From positions 62,001-126,000 of the forward strand of contig NZ_JBGMEB010000009.1 in NCBI RefSeq assembly GCF_041447285.1: DNA of 64,000 nt. Direction: 5' to 3'. Below the pieces are notes generated by a model that was not told the DNA's origin, ran no database searches, and saw only the letters and a program-made list of their open reading frames with translations. Shown here one piece after another: positions 25,366-35,538 of the stretch. The position numbers and the translations under genes are program-made. Source of the DNA: Methanomethylovorans sp041447285 (GTDB lineage Archaea; Halobacteriota; Methanosarcinia; Methanosarcinales; Methanosarcinaceae). Position 1 is the first letter of the stretch, and every line of letters begins with the position of its first letter.

Positions 25366-27172
25366 AGGCATCCAAGCTATTGCAATTATACCTATAAAGT
25401 GTAAAGATGAAGTAGGAGCAGTAATCATTTTAGGTTCACATAAACACAAAGAATTAAAAAATAATTCCAAAATTATACTTGAGACGATAGCTGCACAAAT
25501 CGGTATTTTGATAGCCCGCCTGAAGGTTGAAAGACGATTGGAGTATGAGATTAAAGTTCAGAAAATGCTTGGAATGATCTCAAAACGATTTATTGATCTT
25601 GAACCTGAAAAGGCAGATCAGGGGATAGAATTATCCTTTCAGGAAATTGGAAATCTAATCAATGCTTCAAGATTAGTCCTTTACAAGAAATCGAAAGCAA
25701 GTGGACACTTCAGAAAGACACATGAATGGTGTGCAGAAGGTATAGAAACTAGCCTTGATCAGCAACCGATAGATGCAGAAAAACTATCCTTCTGGTGGAA
25801 AGAGAAAATCAATAAACAGGATACCATTGTAATTCATGATGTTCAAACCTTAGATGGTCCTGAAAAGGATACTTTTCTAAAATCCGGAACAAAGTCTGCG
25901 GTAATTTTGCCATTGAAGTACCAAGGAGATCTAAAAGGATACCTTGTTGTTGATTTCAAGAGTTATGGTAAAATTTTGTCGGATAACACTATTAACATGC
26001 TAGAATTTGTGACTGAGATCTTTGTTAATGCGTTAGAGCATAAAACAAAAGAAGAAAAACTGAAGGGAAGTGAACGAAAGTATCGCCGAATCTTTGAAGA
26101 GATCCATGATGTTTATTTTGAACTTGATATGGATGGAACGGTCATCAATATAAGCCCATCCGTGAAAAAAATCGGCATGTACAGCGAAGATGAAGTTATA
26201 GGTCATAATTCAAGAGAATTTCACAAAAATCCAGTAGAATCCAATAATATTTTTGATGAATTAAAGCATTTAGGGCAGATCAATGATTTTGAATATGAAT
26301 TTGTGACACGCACGGGAGATACACGTGTAATGTCATTGAATGCCCACATATTTCACGATGATGAAACGAATTCTCCTAAAGTCGCTGGTACTTTACGTGA
26401 TGTTACAGAGAAAAGAAATAATGAAAAACTTCTGGTCGAAGCAAAGTTACTTGCTGAGAACGCTTCACGTACAAAAAGCGAGTTCTTATCTAATGTGAGC
26501 CACGAATTACGCACTCCATTAAATCTTGTACTGGGTTACTCTGACATTCTTCTGGAAGGTGATGCGAACTCGCTCACTGAAAAGCAAAGAAAATATGTGG
26601 AGGCTATAAAAACTGGTGGAACACGTCTTCTGGATCAGGTAAACTCCCTGATATACATCTCTGAAATTGAAACCGGATCTGCAAAATTCGAACCAACTGT
26701 TTTTTTCGTTCCGGAACTGATCTCCGATATAAAACGAATTACAGGTTCAATTGCCTTTAAGAAGAGGATAGCAATAGAATTCAATATCGAATCGAATATA
26801 AGAGAGATATATGCAGATATATCCAAATTTAAAACCATACTTCATCATTTGATAACTAATGCGATCAAGTTTACTCCCGATGACGGAAGAGTTTCAGTAA
26901 ATATGTGTTTAGATAATGAGCACAACCTTCAGGTAACGGTTAAAGATACAGGCATAGGAATAGCTGAAGAAGATATGAACAAATTGTTCAAGCCTTTTGT
27001 ACAGCTAGACGGTTCCATAAACAGAAAATATGGAGGCACTGGCCTGGGACTATCTCTAGTAAAAGAACTTGTCGAGATGCATGGCGGAACAATAGCCGTA
27101 AAAAGCAAAGTAGGAGAGGGAAGTGATTTCACTTTTGTTATCCCCTTCAGAAATCCTGTAAGTCATAGTTGA
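25286..27172 (+). CDS. Sensor histidine kinase, main part (GAF-GAF-PAS-HisKA-HATPase)
   Basis: The kinase body in the second frame; homologous sequence really begins near 25340. Domains: end of GAF 1; a second GAF-like domain (FQEIGNLINASRLVLYKKSK ... AVILPLKYQGDLKGYLVVDF); a PAS domain (YRRIFEEIHDVYFELDMDGT); HisKA with phospho-His in SNVSHELRTPLNLVLGYSD; and HATPase with NAIKFTPDDGRVSV, DTGIGI and GGTGLGLSLVKEL. No transmembrane helix, so it is a cytoplasmic sensor. No receiver gene is adjacent. If the frameshift is real, translation of this part would need its own start or recoding. Confidence 0.85.
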   Translation: MLLRESPYTEHTLILLKMKEEITLTYEGIQAIAIIPIKCKDEVGAVIILGSHKHKELKNNSKIILETIAAQIGILIARLKVERRLEYEIKVQKMLGMISKRFIDLEPEKADQGIELSFQEIGNLINASRLVLYKKSKASGHFRKTHEWCAEGIETSLDQQPIDAEKLSFWWKEKINKQDTIVIHDVQTLDGPEKDTFLKSGTKSAVILPLKYQGDLKGYLVVDFKSYGKILSDNTINMLEFVTEIFVNALEHKTKEEKLKGSERKYRRIFEEIHDVYFELDMDGTVINISPSVKKIGMYSEDEVIGHNSREFHKNPVESNNIFDELKHLGQINDFEYEFVTRTGDTRVMSLNAHIFHDDETNSPKVAGTLRDVTEKRNNEKLLVEAKLLAENASRTKSEFLSNVSHELRTPLNLVLGYSDILLEGDANSLTEKQRKYVEAIKTGGTRLLDQVNSLIYISEIETGSAKFEPTVFFVPELISDIKRITGSIAFKKRIAIEFNIESNIREIYADISKFKTILHHLITNAIKFTPDDGRVSVNMCLDNEHNLQVTVKDTGIGIAEEDMNKLFKPFVQLDGSINRKYGGTGLGLSLVKELVEMHGGTIAVKSKVGEGSDFTFVIPFRNPVSHS

Positions 27173-27207
27173 ATCCTTGTCTCCATGAAAAGGGTTTGCA
27201 CTTTATT

Positions 27208-27705
27208 TCATCGTATCTCTTTCTGCATCCAGACAATGTCGAAGAATACACCTTTTTTCTTAGCAATTCCCTGAAATCTTCCACATTCTGTGAAACCATG
27301 GTTTTTATGAAACCGTATACTGCCCTCGTTTAGTGAGGAAATGCTTGCAAGAACAATGGAGACACCATGTCTTTTTCCTTCGGCAGTAAGATATTCCAGC
27401 ATCTGTGCACCAAGACCTCTGCCAGTAAATTCTGGTTTTATAAAATATGTGATCTCGACAGTGTGAGAAAAGGCTGGCATCGGGTTATGAGGACGAAGCA
27501 TGCCAAAGCCTAGAAGCGTGCCATAACTATCTTTCACCGTAACTGAAGAGTGGTTTTTACACATCTCGAGGAACATGCCAAAGAACTCATATGGCACCTT
27601 CTGTTCCGGATACGCTGCAAAACTGTTCTCTATATAATGATTAAAAATATCTATAACAGCTTTCTGGTCAGATGGACCCATTGGCTCAAGCAAGTATTGT
27701 GACAT
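27208..27705 (-). CDS. GNAT-family N-acetyltransferase
   Basis: 165 residues with the GNAT fold. The acetyl-CoA-binding loop is in FTGRGLGAQMLEYLTAEGKR, followed by ASISSLNEGSIRFHKNHGF, as in the phosphinothricin-acetyltransferase-like subgroup. The substrate is unknown. It is convergent with the kinase gene. Confidence 0.88.
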   Translation of the reverse strand: MSQYLLEPMGPSDQKAVIDIFNHYIENSFAAYPEQKVPYEFFGMFLEMCKNHSSVTVKDSYGTLLGFGMLRPHNPMPAFSHTVEITYFIKPEFTGRGLGAQMLEYLTAEGKRHGVSIVLASISSLNEGSIRFHKNHGFTECGRFQGIAKKKGVFFDIVWMQKEIR

Positions 27706-27914
27706 TTATCCTCCATTATCAGTAAGTATACATTGTATAGATACTGAACTATTTAAGTTTAGCTACTATACTATTTCCCTCTGAAAATTATGAGAGGATC
27801 AAGGATGAAGATTCATAGTTTGGGAAGAAAACAAAGGAACAAGGAAAATAGAAAGTATCTGATCGGTGTTCAATTAATTAGGTTTAAATCATAACCCGAT
27901 TATATACATGTGAA

Positions 27915-29216
27915 ATGTCTTATACATTTGAGATAGTTACCATCATTGTTTTGATCATACTCAATGGCATCTTTGCTATGTCAGAATTTGCCCTTGTTTC
28001 ATCTAAAAGACCACGCCTCAAACAATTAGCAGAGGAAGGAAACACAGGGGCAGCAGCTGCACTTGAACTCTCCACTAAGATAACCCCATTCCTCTCAACT
28101 ATACAGATAGGGATCACACTTGTAGGCATCCTTGCCGGTGCATTTGGTGGAGCCACAGTAGCAGAAGGTCTCGCAGTCTACCTTAAAAATTATCCACTTA
28201 TTGCTCCTTACAGTAATGCACTTAGTATCACTTTTGTAGTACTTATTATCACTTATCTTACTCTCATTCTGGGAGAACTTGTCCCAAAACAGGTCGCGCT
28301 TAATAAAGCAGAAGCAATTGCCTCCAAGGTTGCAAAACCTATGCTTTTTCTTTCTACATTAGCAAGGCCTTTAGTTATTATTCTTAGTGTGTCGACTGAA
28401 GCGGTTCTTCGAATAATGAGAGTTCAGAAGCTCAAAGGGCCACCGGTAACAGAGGAAGAGATCAAAATCATGCTTGAAGAAGGAACAGAAGCCGGAGTAT
28501 TTGAAGAGGCAGAGCTGAGCATGATAGAAGGTGTGCTTGAAATTGGAGATCTGAGAGTTGAATCACTGATGACATATCGTACCGATATTATCGCTCTCGA
28601 CTTGGATGACACCGTCAAAGAAAACCTGCAGAAGATGATAATAAGCGGCAGATCTTATTTCCCTGCATACGAAAAGAATCTGGATAACATCGTAGGCATG
28701 GTATCCGTAAAAGATATCCTGGCAAAAATAGTGGAATCGGGTACTGTTGATATAAAAGAAAATGTAACAAACCCACTATTTGTACCTGAAGCAATCTCAG
28801 TTCTAAAACTTCTTGAATTGTTCAAGGAGCTGGGAGTGCATATTGCCCTGATAACTGATGAGTATGGAGGTATCCAAGGAATCATTACACTACATGATAT
28901 CCTTGAAGCCATTGTTGGAGATGTCCGGTCTCTTGGAGAACCGGTGGAAACACCCGTAGTTGTAAGAGAAGATGGTTCCTGGCTTATAGACGGAGATATG
29001 TCTATTGATAAATTGAAAGAGATCTTGTCTGTAGATTCATTCCCGGAAGAAGAGGACGGATATTATCGAACCATTGCCGGATTGATAATGTACGTATTAC
29101 AAAGAATACCAAAGACAGGAGACCACATAGAACTCAAAAGACTACGATATGAAGTTGTGGACATGGACGGCAATAGAATTGATAAGGTACTGGTTGAGAA
29201 AATCACTAAAGAGTGA
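27915..29216 (+). CDS. CNNM/CorC-type membrane protein with CBS pair (hemolysin-like)
   Basis: 433 residues. An N-terminal DUF21/CNNM membrane domain has four hydrophobic segments (LNGIFAMSEFALVSSKRPRL, IGITLVGILAGAFGG). Two CBS domains (LMTYRTDIIALDLDDTVKEN ... LITDEYGGIQGIITLHDILE) and a C-terminal CorC/HlyC domain (EEEDGYYRTIAGLI) follow. The family is associated with magnesium and other divalent-cation export. A leaderless or near-leaderless start is likely, as no Shine-Dalgarno is seen. Confidence 0.9.
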   Translation: MSYTFEIVTIIVLIILNGIFAMSEFALVSSKRPRLKQLAEEGNTGAAAALELSTKITPFLSTIQIGITLVGILAGAFGGATVAEGLAVYLKNYPLIAPYSNALSITFVVLIITYLTLILGELVPKQVALNKAEAIASKVAKPMLFLSTLARPLVIILSVSTEAVLRIMRVQKLKGPPVTEEEIKIMLEEGTEAGVFEEAELSMIEGVLEIGDLRVESLMTYRTDIIALDLDDTVKENLQKMIISGRSYFPAYEKNLDNIVGMVSVKDILAKIVESGTVDIKENVTNPLFVPEAISVLKLLELFKELGVHIALITDEYGGIQGIITLHDILEAIVGDVRSLGEPVETPVVVREDGSWLIDGDMSIDKLKEILSVDSFPEEEDGYYRTIAGLIMYVLQRIPKTGDHIELKRLRYEVVDMDGNRIDKVLVEKITKE

Positions 29217-29249
29217 TATTGATACTGAAATATATCATATCACATCAAA

Positions 29250-29780
29250 TTATAATTCATCAGACTTTTTGTTAATGAATTGGGCACTAATTTGTTTTCT
29301 GACCAGAGGACAATTATCAAGCATAATTTCCATTTGGGTCAGAATTGAAAGCAGGTTTTCAATATCCTTATAGGAAAACTTTGATACTTGCTCAACCATA
29401 TCCTGATTAACAACTTCGTGATAAGCAGTATGCCAAAGGAAAGCATCCGTTCCTTTTTCTGTCAGTCTGAGAAATACTGTTTTTTTATCCCCTTCAGGAT
29501 TAACACGCTCAATGTAACCTTTTTCTTCCAGCTTTTTTGCGGTTTGGGAAACTGCACCTTTAGTGACACCAAGCCTTGAAGCTATTTGTGAGATACTTTC
29601 TTCCGGATAACGCCATGCCATATCTATCATATGTACTTCTGAGGAAAATAGAAGAGTACCATGGCCAACATCAACTGGTTGTTTTTCAACGCTAGCGGCT
29701 TTATTTAGAACCCTTGAGATTGCATCCAGGATATCAGAAGCGGCCTTTGAAGAGTTTATTTTAGCTGAATTGTTTACCAT
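29250..29780 (-). CDS. MarR-family transcriptional regulator
   Basis: 176 residues with a winged helix (ESISQIASRLGVTKGAVSQT, KKLEEKGYIERVNPEGDKKT) and flanking dimerisation helices. It has an extended N-terminus of about 40 residues. It is divergent from the KimA-like/Kup genes across a 290-bp AT-rich region, so it is a candidate regulator of potassium uptake; this rests on position alone. Confidence 0.88.
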   Translation of the reverse strand: MVNNSAKINSSKAASDILDAISRVLNKAASVEKQPVDVGHGTLLFSSEVHMIDMAWRYPEESISQIASRLGVTKGAVSQTAKKLEEKGYIERVNPEGDKKTVFLRLTEKGTDAFLWHTAYHEVVNQDMVEQVSKFSYKDIENLLSILTQMEIMLDNCPLVRKQISAQFINKKSDEL

Positions 29781-30070
29781 ATATACAAAAGAGGTATTGT
29801 AGATATCTAAAAGTTATCAATATCAATTAAATCGCGAAGAGGATAACATATTAATATCATAGCATGATTAGTTAAATTCCGTATTCATGAGAAGTTGTTT
29901 TTAATCTAATTCTTATATCACATTATCAAGCTGTTATAAAATAAATGGAGAGGATTTGAGTTTTTATTATTTTTTAGTGTTGAAAGAGTATTTTGAATAT
30001 GATTTTATATCAAGTTATTAGATTTGCTTATTTCTTATGATTATTATAAATCAATATGGGTGGAATAAGA
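29781..30070. promoter_or_regulatory. Divergent promoter region, MarR and potassium-transporter genes
   Basis: A very AT-rich region with no ORF. A partial dyad GATATC...ATATC lies near the MarR start (about 29800-29825). I cannot pick out individual promoter elements with confidence. Confidence 0.3.
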
Positions 30071-32056
30071 ATGGAAAATAGCGAAGAACAAATCAGTAGA
30101 TTAAAGTCTTTAAAGACTTTAATTATCGGAAAACCGCGCAATCCTTTTGATTCTGATATCTTTCATAAAGTTTCACTGATAGCTCTTTTTGCATGGGTTG
30201 GTTTAGGTTCTGATGCAATGTCATCGGCCTCATATGGTCCAGAAGAAGCATATTTGGCATTGGGAAATCATTTTTATCTTGCTATATTTGTAGCACTAAG
30301 CATCATATTGACTATCTTTGTAATAAGCACAAGCTACTCCCAGATTATTGAACTATTCCCCACTGGAGGTGGTGGATATTTAGTTGCAAGTAAGCTGTTA
30401 TCACCGTCTCTCGGCATGATATCCGGCTGTGCACTCCTTATAGATTATGTGCTCACAATTGCCATTTCAATAGCAAGCGGAGTAGATGCGATGTTGAGCT
30501 TCCTGCCAACCAGTTTCCATATATTCAAATTAGAATTCGCATTTTTTGTTATTTTGGTAATCATCCTATTGAATTTGAGAGGAGTAAAAGAATCAGTTAT
30601 ATTCCTATTACCTATATTCGCACTGTTTATAATTGCTCATGTTATACTGATATTATATGGTCTTGCTACCCATATTACAACGGTACCAACAGTAATAGAT
30701 GCTACAAGTACTGATATCAAAAGTGTACTATCAGGAGCAGGCCTATCAGGACTACTTTTTATCATCCTGCATTCTTACAGCATGGGTGCAGGTACATACA
30801 CTGGAATTGAAGCTGTAAGTAATGCGGTACCAGTGATGAGAGACCCTAAAGTAAAAACCGCAAAAAGAACCATGCGCCTTATGGCAATTTCACTTGCATT
30901 CATGGCAGCAGGACTGATGATTACATATATATTATATAGTGTATCCCCAGTACCGGGAAAAACTCTTAACGCTGTTCTATTTCAAAATATTACCAGTTCC
31001 TGGGGACCTATAGGTCACTATTTTGTCGTAGCTACACTTATATCGGAAGCTGGGTTGTTGTTTGTGGCAGCACAGACCGGATTTTTAGACGGGCCAAGAG
31101 TACTTGCAAACATGGCATTGGATAGATGGGTACCTACCAGATTTGCAACTCTGAGTGACAGGCTTGTGACACAAAATGGTGTTTTAATAATGGGAATTTC
31201 AGCTTTGGTCATGATTGCTCTTACAATGGGTTCAGTCAAACTTCTTATCGTGCTTTATAGTATAGCGGTTTTCATAACGTTCATTCTGTCTCAGGCAGGA
31301 ATGGTACGCCATTGGTGGAAAGTGAAAAAGGAAATAAAAGAATGGAAAAGAAAGTTTATCATTAATGGCATAGGTTTGATCCTAACAGTTTTGATATTGT
31401 TGTCAGTAATCATCGTAAAATTCCATGAAGGTGGCTGGATTACCCTCTTTATAATTGCAGCTTTTGTAGGAGTGGTAGTCTTTATTAGAAGTCATTATGA
31501 CTCTGCATCAGTGCTTATTAAGGAATTGAATGCCAAGTTCATCATGTCTCCGCATTGTATGGATATCATCAAAAATGATACACCCACTAGAGTAGATATG
31601 CAGGAGAAAACTGCGGTACTGCTTGTAAACGGTTATAATGGCTTGGGAGTTCAGGCTTTATCCAGCATATTCAAACTGTTTGACCGCACCTACAAAAACT
31701 ATGTGTTCATACAAATTGGTGTAATAGATGCTGGCGTGTTCAAAGGAGTAGAAGAGATCCAAAAACTCCAAGCTGAAGTTAGTGAGGGTGTAGATAAATA
31801 TGTGAAGTTGATCACATCCTATGGATATCATGCCGAAAGTTTTACGGCAGTTGGAACTGATGTTGTTGAAGAAATCACAAAAATGGCTCCAACCATTTTG
31901 GAAAAGTATCCCAATGCTGTATTCTTTGGCGGACAGATAGTCTTCCCAGATGATTCAGTGATGACTAGATGGCTTCACAACTATACAGTATTCGCGTCAC
32001 AGAGAAGACTGTACAAGGATGGTATTCCGTTTGTAGTTTTGCCAATAAAAGTGTGA
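30071..32056 (+). CDS. APC-superfamily permease, KimA-like potassium transporter
   Basis: About 661 residues with twelve hydrophobic segments and a soluble C-terminal domain of about 160 residues. The segment LGSDAMSSASYGPEEAYLAL after TM1 and the FPTGGGGYLVASK motif match the KimA/YdaO group of high-affinity potassium/proton importers; amino-acid permeases are the alternative. The ATG at 30071, with GGTGGA upstream, is preferred to the ATG at 30056. It lies 46 bp ahead of kup on the same strand, which supports a potassium role. Confidence 0.75.
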   Translation: MENSEEQISRLKSLKTLIIGKPRNPFDSDIFHKVSLIALFAWVGLGSDAMSSASYGPEEAYLALGNHFYLAIFVALSIILTIFVISTSYSQIIELFPTGGGGYLVASKLLSPSLGMISGCALLIDYVLTIAISIASGVDAMLSFLPTSFHIFKLEFAFFVILVIILLNLRGVKESVIFLLPIFALFIIAHVILILYGLATHITTVPTVIDATSTDIKSVLSGAGLSGLLFIILHSYSMGAGTYTGIEAVSNAVPVMRDPKVKTAKRTMRLMAISLAFMAAGLMITYILYSVSPVPGKTLNAVLFQNITSSWGPIGHYFVVATLISEAGLLFVAAQTGFLDGPRVLANMALDRWVPTRFATLSDRLVTQNGVLIMGISALVMIALTMGSVKLLIVLYSIAVFITFILSQAGMVRHWWKVKKEIKEWKRKFIINGIGLILTVLILLSVIIVKFHEGGWITLFIIAAFVGVVVFIRSHYDSASVLIKELNAKFIMSPHCMDIIKNDTPTRVDMQEKTAVLLVNGYNGLGVQALSSIFKLFDRTYKNYVFIQIGVIDAGVFKGVEEIQKLQAEVSEGVDKYVKLITSYGYHAESFTAVGTDVVEEITKMAPTILEKYPNAVFFGGQIVFPDDSVMTRWLHNYTVFASQRRLYKDGIPFVVLPIKV

Positions 32057-32102
32057 AATGAGTTTTGAAAAAAATACAATTTGAAGAATAGGGGATGCAG
32101 TT

Positions 32103-33914
32103 GTGTTAAATAACAGTGAAACCAGAGGAATAATTAATTCCATGGGACTTGTTTTTGGGGATATCGGAACAAGTCCTATATATACGCTTGCAGTCATTTT
32201 TCTTATGACACCCATTACATATTCTCATGTAATTGGGGTCCTGTCTTTGATCGTCTGGACGCTGATAATACTTGTAACGATTGAATACTCCTGGCTTGCT
32301 ATGAGTCTTGGAAAGAAAGGTGAAGGAGGAACGATCGTATTAAAAGAAATACTTGTTCCCCTCTTGAAATCAGGCAGACAAGTTACTATAGTAACGATAC
32401 TATCATATGTGGGTATTTCTTTTCTCTTAGGAGATGGCGTAATAACCCCTGCCATAAGTATATTGAGTGCAGTAGAAGGAATACGGATAATTCCCGGATT
32501 AGAAACAATAAGCCAAAGCACCCTTATTGTAATTGCAGCGATCATTGCAATAGCTCTTTTTTCAATACAGAAGAAAGGTACTGAAAAAATAGCATGGATG
32601 TTTGGACCCCTTATGGTTTTGTGGTTTTCATTGCTTGTCCTTTCAGGTGTTGCTTCAATTATCTATACCCCATCTGTGATCAAAGCCATTAATCCCTATT
32701 ATGCCGTTGATTTTCTATTACACAACGGATTAGCAGGTTTCTTTGTATTGTCTGAAGTGATCCTGTGTGCCACAGGTGGTGAAGCTTTATATGCTGACAT
32801 GGGTCACCTGGGAAGAGAACCCATCATGAAGGCCTGGAGGCTTGTATTTGTTGCACTGGTGCTAAATTATCTGGGACAGGGAGCATTTCTAATAAGAAAT
32901 CCCGGAGCAAATAATATACTCTTTGAAATGATATACCAGCAAGCACACTTTATTTACGTACCATTTTTGATCCTGAGTATCATTGCCACCGTTATTGCAT
33001 CCCAGGCAATGATCAGTGGTATGTTCTCTATCGTGTACCAGGGTATTACTACTAGAATAGCCCCCATGTTCAAGATTGATTACACATCAGACGAATTAAA
33101 ATCGCAGATATACATAAGTGTGGTTAACTGGTTGTTGCTGCTTTCTGTACTATTAGTGATGCGAGAGTTCAAAGAATCAACAAAACTTGCTGCTGCTTAT
33201 GGCCTGACCGTAACCGGAAGTATGGCGATCACTGGTATAATGATGATTATGATATTTGGACTGAGAAAGGACTGGACAAAAGCAATAGTTTCATCATTCG
33301 TAACCTTTGTTGATCTGATGTTTCTTATATCAAACTTCTACAAGATCCCTCATGGAGGTATTTGGTCAATAACTATAGCATCTGCTGTATTCAGTATGAT
33401 AATGATATATACTTCAGGTCAAAAAAGGCTTTATCAGTCCCTAAAGCCAATGCGTTTGAATGAGTTTCTGCAAACTTACAGGCAAATGTATGAAAGCACG
33501 AATAAGATAAAGGGTACAGCTCTTTTCTTTGCAAGAAATATAAGTTTTATTCCACAATATATACCTCATACAATGTTTGAGAATGAAATAATCTATGAAG
33601 ATAACATCATTATTTCTATCACTTCACTTGAAGAACCTTTTGGAGTGAGAAGTTCCTTTGGAGAAACACTGGCCCCGGGACTAAAAGTATTTGAAATAGA
33701 TATGGGGTACATGGAAGTTATAGATGTGGCAGAGATTTTAAGAAATGCCGGGATCAAAGAAAAAACAATATTTTATGGCGTAGAGGATATTGTTACCAAT
33801 AACCCCGTCTGGAAGGTATTCTCCATGATAAAGAAAATCACGCCTTCATTTGTCCAGTACTACAAACTGCCACCAGAGAAACTCCATGGAGTAATAACAA
33901 GATTTGAAATGTAA
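32103..33914 (+). CDS. kup: Kup-type potassium uptake protein
   Basis: 603 residues. The Kup signature GLVFGDIGTSPIYTL starts TM1, then GEGGTIVLKEI, LLGDGVITPAISILSAVEGI, ATGGEALYADMGHLG and NYLGQGAFLI follow. The C-terminal cytoplasmic tail is shorter than in some bacterial members. The GTG start at 32103 follows AGGGGAT. It is a probable operon partner of the KimA-like gene, giving two potassium-importer families side by side. Confidence 0.93.
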   Translation: MLNNSETRGIINSMGLVFGDIGTSPIYTLAVIFLMTPITYSHVIGVLSLIVWTLIILVTIEYSWLAMSLGKKGEGGTIVLKEILVPLLKSGRQVTIVTILSYVGISFLLGDGVITPAISILSAVEGIRIIPGLETISQSTLIVIAAIIAIALFSIQKKGTEKIAWMFGPLMVLWFSLLVLSGVASIIYTPSVIKAINPYYAVDFLLHNGLAGFFVLSEVILCATGGEALYADMGHLGREPIMKAWRLVFVALVLNYLGQGAFLIRNPGANNILFEMIYQQAHFIYVPFLILSIIATVIASQAMISGMFSIVYQGITTRIAPMFKIDYTSDELKSQIYISVVNWLLLLSVLLVMREFKESTKLAAAYGLTVTGSMAITGIMMIMIFGLRKDWTKAIVSSFVTFVDLMFLISNFYKIPHGGIWSITIASAVFSMIMIYTSGQKRLYQSLKPMRLNEFLQTYRQMYESTNKIKGTALFFARNISFIPQYIPHTMFENEIIYEDNIIISITSLEEPFGVRSSFGETLAPGLKVFEIDMGYMEVIDVAEILRNAGIKEKTIFYGVEDIVTNNPVWKVFSMIKKITPSFVQYYKLPPEKLHGVITRFEM

Positions 33915-33922
33915 AAAAGACT

Positions 33923-33945
33923 TAGGCCTTATAAGGGCCTATCTA
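33923..33945. terminator. Hairpin between kup and thrC
   Basis: TAGGCC (33923-33928) pairs with GGCCTA (33936-33941) across a short loop, 9 nt past the kup stop. It overlaps the thrC stop codon on the other strand. It probably serves the convergent pair, although the T-tract is weak. Confidence 0.5.
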
Positions 33946-35282
33946 ATCTTTGCCAGAAGATATTCCTTGAATTTAACGTATTCAGTGTCCAGGAAATCCA
34001 TCTGTTCTTCTTTTTCTTCAATTTCTTTAAGACTGCGCGGGGGTTCAGGATCTATACCTGTGACTTTCCTAACTTCCCCAGGGAATTTAGCAGGGTGGGC
34101 AGTTTCAAGAGTTACGGCAAGAGTGTTATCCTGTGTTTTGTTTCTGTAATCAGTTAATCCTTTTATTCCGACAGCACCGTGGGGTTCAATAAGGATACTA
34201 TACTCCTCCAGAATTTCCCTCATAGTGGACTTTGTTTCTTCATCGGTCACTGAACTGGAATAAATATCATTTCTTAGCTTTTCCATGTCCGGTATCTTGT
34301 TTATATTGCCCTGCTCATCCATTTGCCCACCATAAATAGCAATAAGCCTCGCAAGGTTGCTTGGATGACCTACATTCATAGCGTTTGAGAGACAATTAAG
34401 AGATGGCACTATCTTCTGATATTCACCACTGCTTAAGAATGAAGGCACTTCATCGTTCTCGTTTACAGAAGCTATTATCTTCTTTACAGGAAGACCCATG
34501 GTCTTTGCCAGTACACAACCCATCATATTCCCAAAGTTGCCTGATGGTATTGAGAAGATAATTTCTTCCGGATAACTGCAAAGCCTTGTATATGCATAAA
34601 TATAGTACAAAGACTGTGGGATGAGACGTCCAATGTTTATGGAATTTGCTGAAGACAGATTAAGGCTTTTAAGTTCTTCATCTGAAAAGGCCTTCTTTAC
34701 CATAGCCTGACAATCGTCGAATTTACCATCTATGGCTATTGCAGTAATGTTCTTCTGGAGAGTGGTCATCTGCTTCCTCTGACGGTCTGAGACCTCCTTC
34801 TCTGGGAAAAGTACGATGACCTTTACATTATCGAGTCCATAGAATGCATGAGCAACTGCACTTCCGGTATCTCCTGAAGTAGCTGTAAGTATGGTTATTT
34901 GCTTGTTCTCTTTTTTGAGATAATATTGCATGAGCCTTGCCATCAGGCGGGCTGCAAAGTCCTTAAAGGAAGCAGTAGGACCACGGTCAAGACGCATAAT
35001 GTAAGTGTTGTCGTTTAACTTTTCCAGTGGTACATCATAGTTGTAAGCATCGAATGTTATTGCTTTAAGGGAAGGCTCATCTATTTCGCCTTCCAGAACC
35101 TTACTCAATACATGAAATGCGACCTCTGGGTATGTTTTGTTTTTCAGGGACACAAGATCTGCCTCTGACAAAGGAGGAAGCGATCTCGGAAGGTATAGGC
35201 CTTTGTCCGGGGCCTGCCCTGCGATAAGAGCAGTTTCAAAAGACACCTCAGGTGCCTGGAGATTAGTGCTGTAGAGTTTCAT
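33939..35282 (-). CDS. thrC: Threonine synthase
   Basis: 447 residues of the long (class II, yeast/E. coli-like) threonine synthase type, converting O-phosphohomoserine to threonine with PLP. The PLP lysine is in PTASFKDFAARLMARLMQY, and the phosphate loop and TSGDTGSAVAHAF follow. The N-terminal YSTNLQAPEVSFETALIAGQ is typical of the family. It is convergent with kup and divergent from the subtilase. Confidence 0.95.
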   Translation of the reverse strand: MKLYSTNLQAPEVSFETALIAGQAPDKGLYLPRSLPPLSEADLVSLKNKTYPEVAFHVLSKVLEGEIDEPSLKAITFDAYNYDVPLEKLNDNTYIMRLDRGPTASFKDFAARLMARLMQYYLKKENKQITILTATSGDTGSAVAHAFYGLDNVKVIVLFPEKEVSDRQRKQMTTLQKNITAIAIDGKFDDCQAMVKKAFSDEELKSLNLSSANSINIGRLIPQSLYYIYAYTRLCSYPEEIIFSIPSGNFGNMMGCVLAKTMGLPVKKIIASVNENDEVPSFLSSGEYQKIVPSLNCLSNAMNVGHPSNLARLIAIYGGQMDEQGNINKIPDMEKLRNDIYSSSVTDEETKSTMREILEEYSILIEPHGAVGIKGLTDYRNKTQDNTLAVTLETAHPAKFPGEVRKVTGIDPEPPRSLKEIEEKEEQMDFLDTEYVKFKEYLLAKIR

Positions 35283-35361
35283 GCTGATCAGTGATTGATT
35301 TTATTAGTGGTATAAGGGCTGTCTGAATATTCAGTACTTATGATTTACTTTTGGGTTAAGA

Positions 35362-35382
35362 ATGTTGCTATTCTTGCAACAT
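35362..35382. promoter_or_regulatory. Inverted repeat in the thrC/subtilase divergent region
   Basis: ATGTTGC (35362-35368) is perfectly inverted at GCAACAT (35376-35382) with a 7-nt spacer, 80 bp upstream of thrC. It may be a repressor operator or a leader hairpin. Confidence 0.35.
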
Positions 35383-35538
35383 ATTGCGATGGAGACTATG
35401 GCAATTACCAAATCACTCCCTTTTATGAATTTATTATTTTCGCAAAATGGTATATAAAAATACTTTAGTATGAAAAAGTAAATATATTTTTCTAGTTATA
35501 TCACTCTTGTATTGCATAGACACAGGAATGGAATTAAA

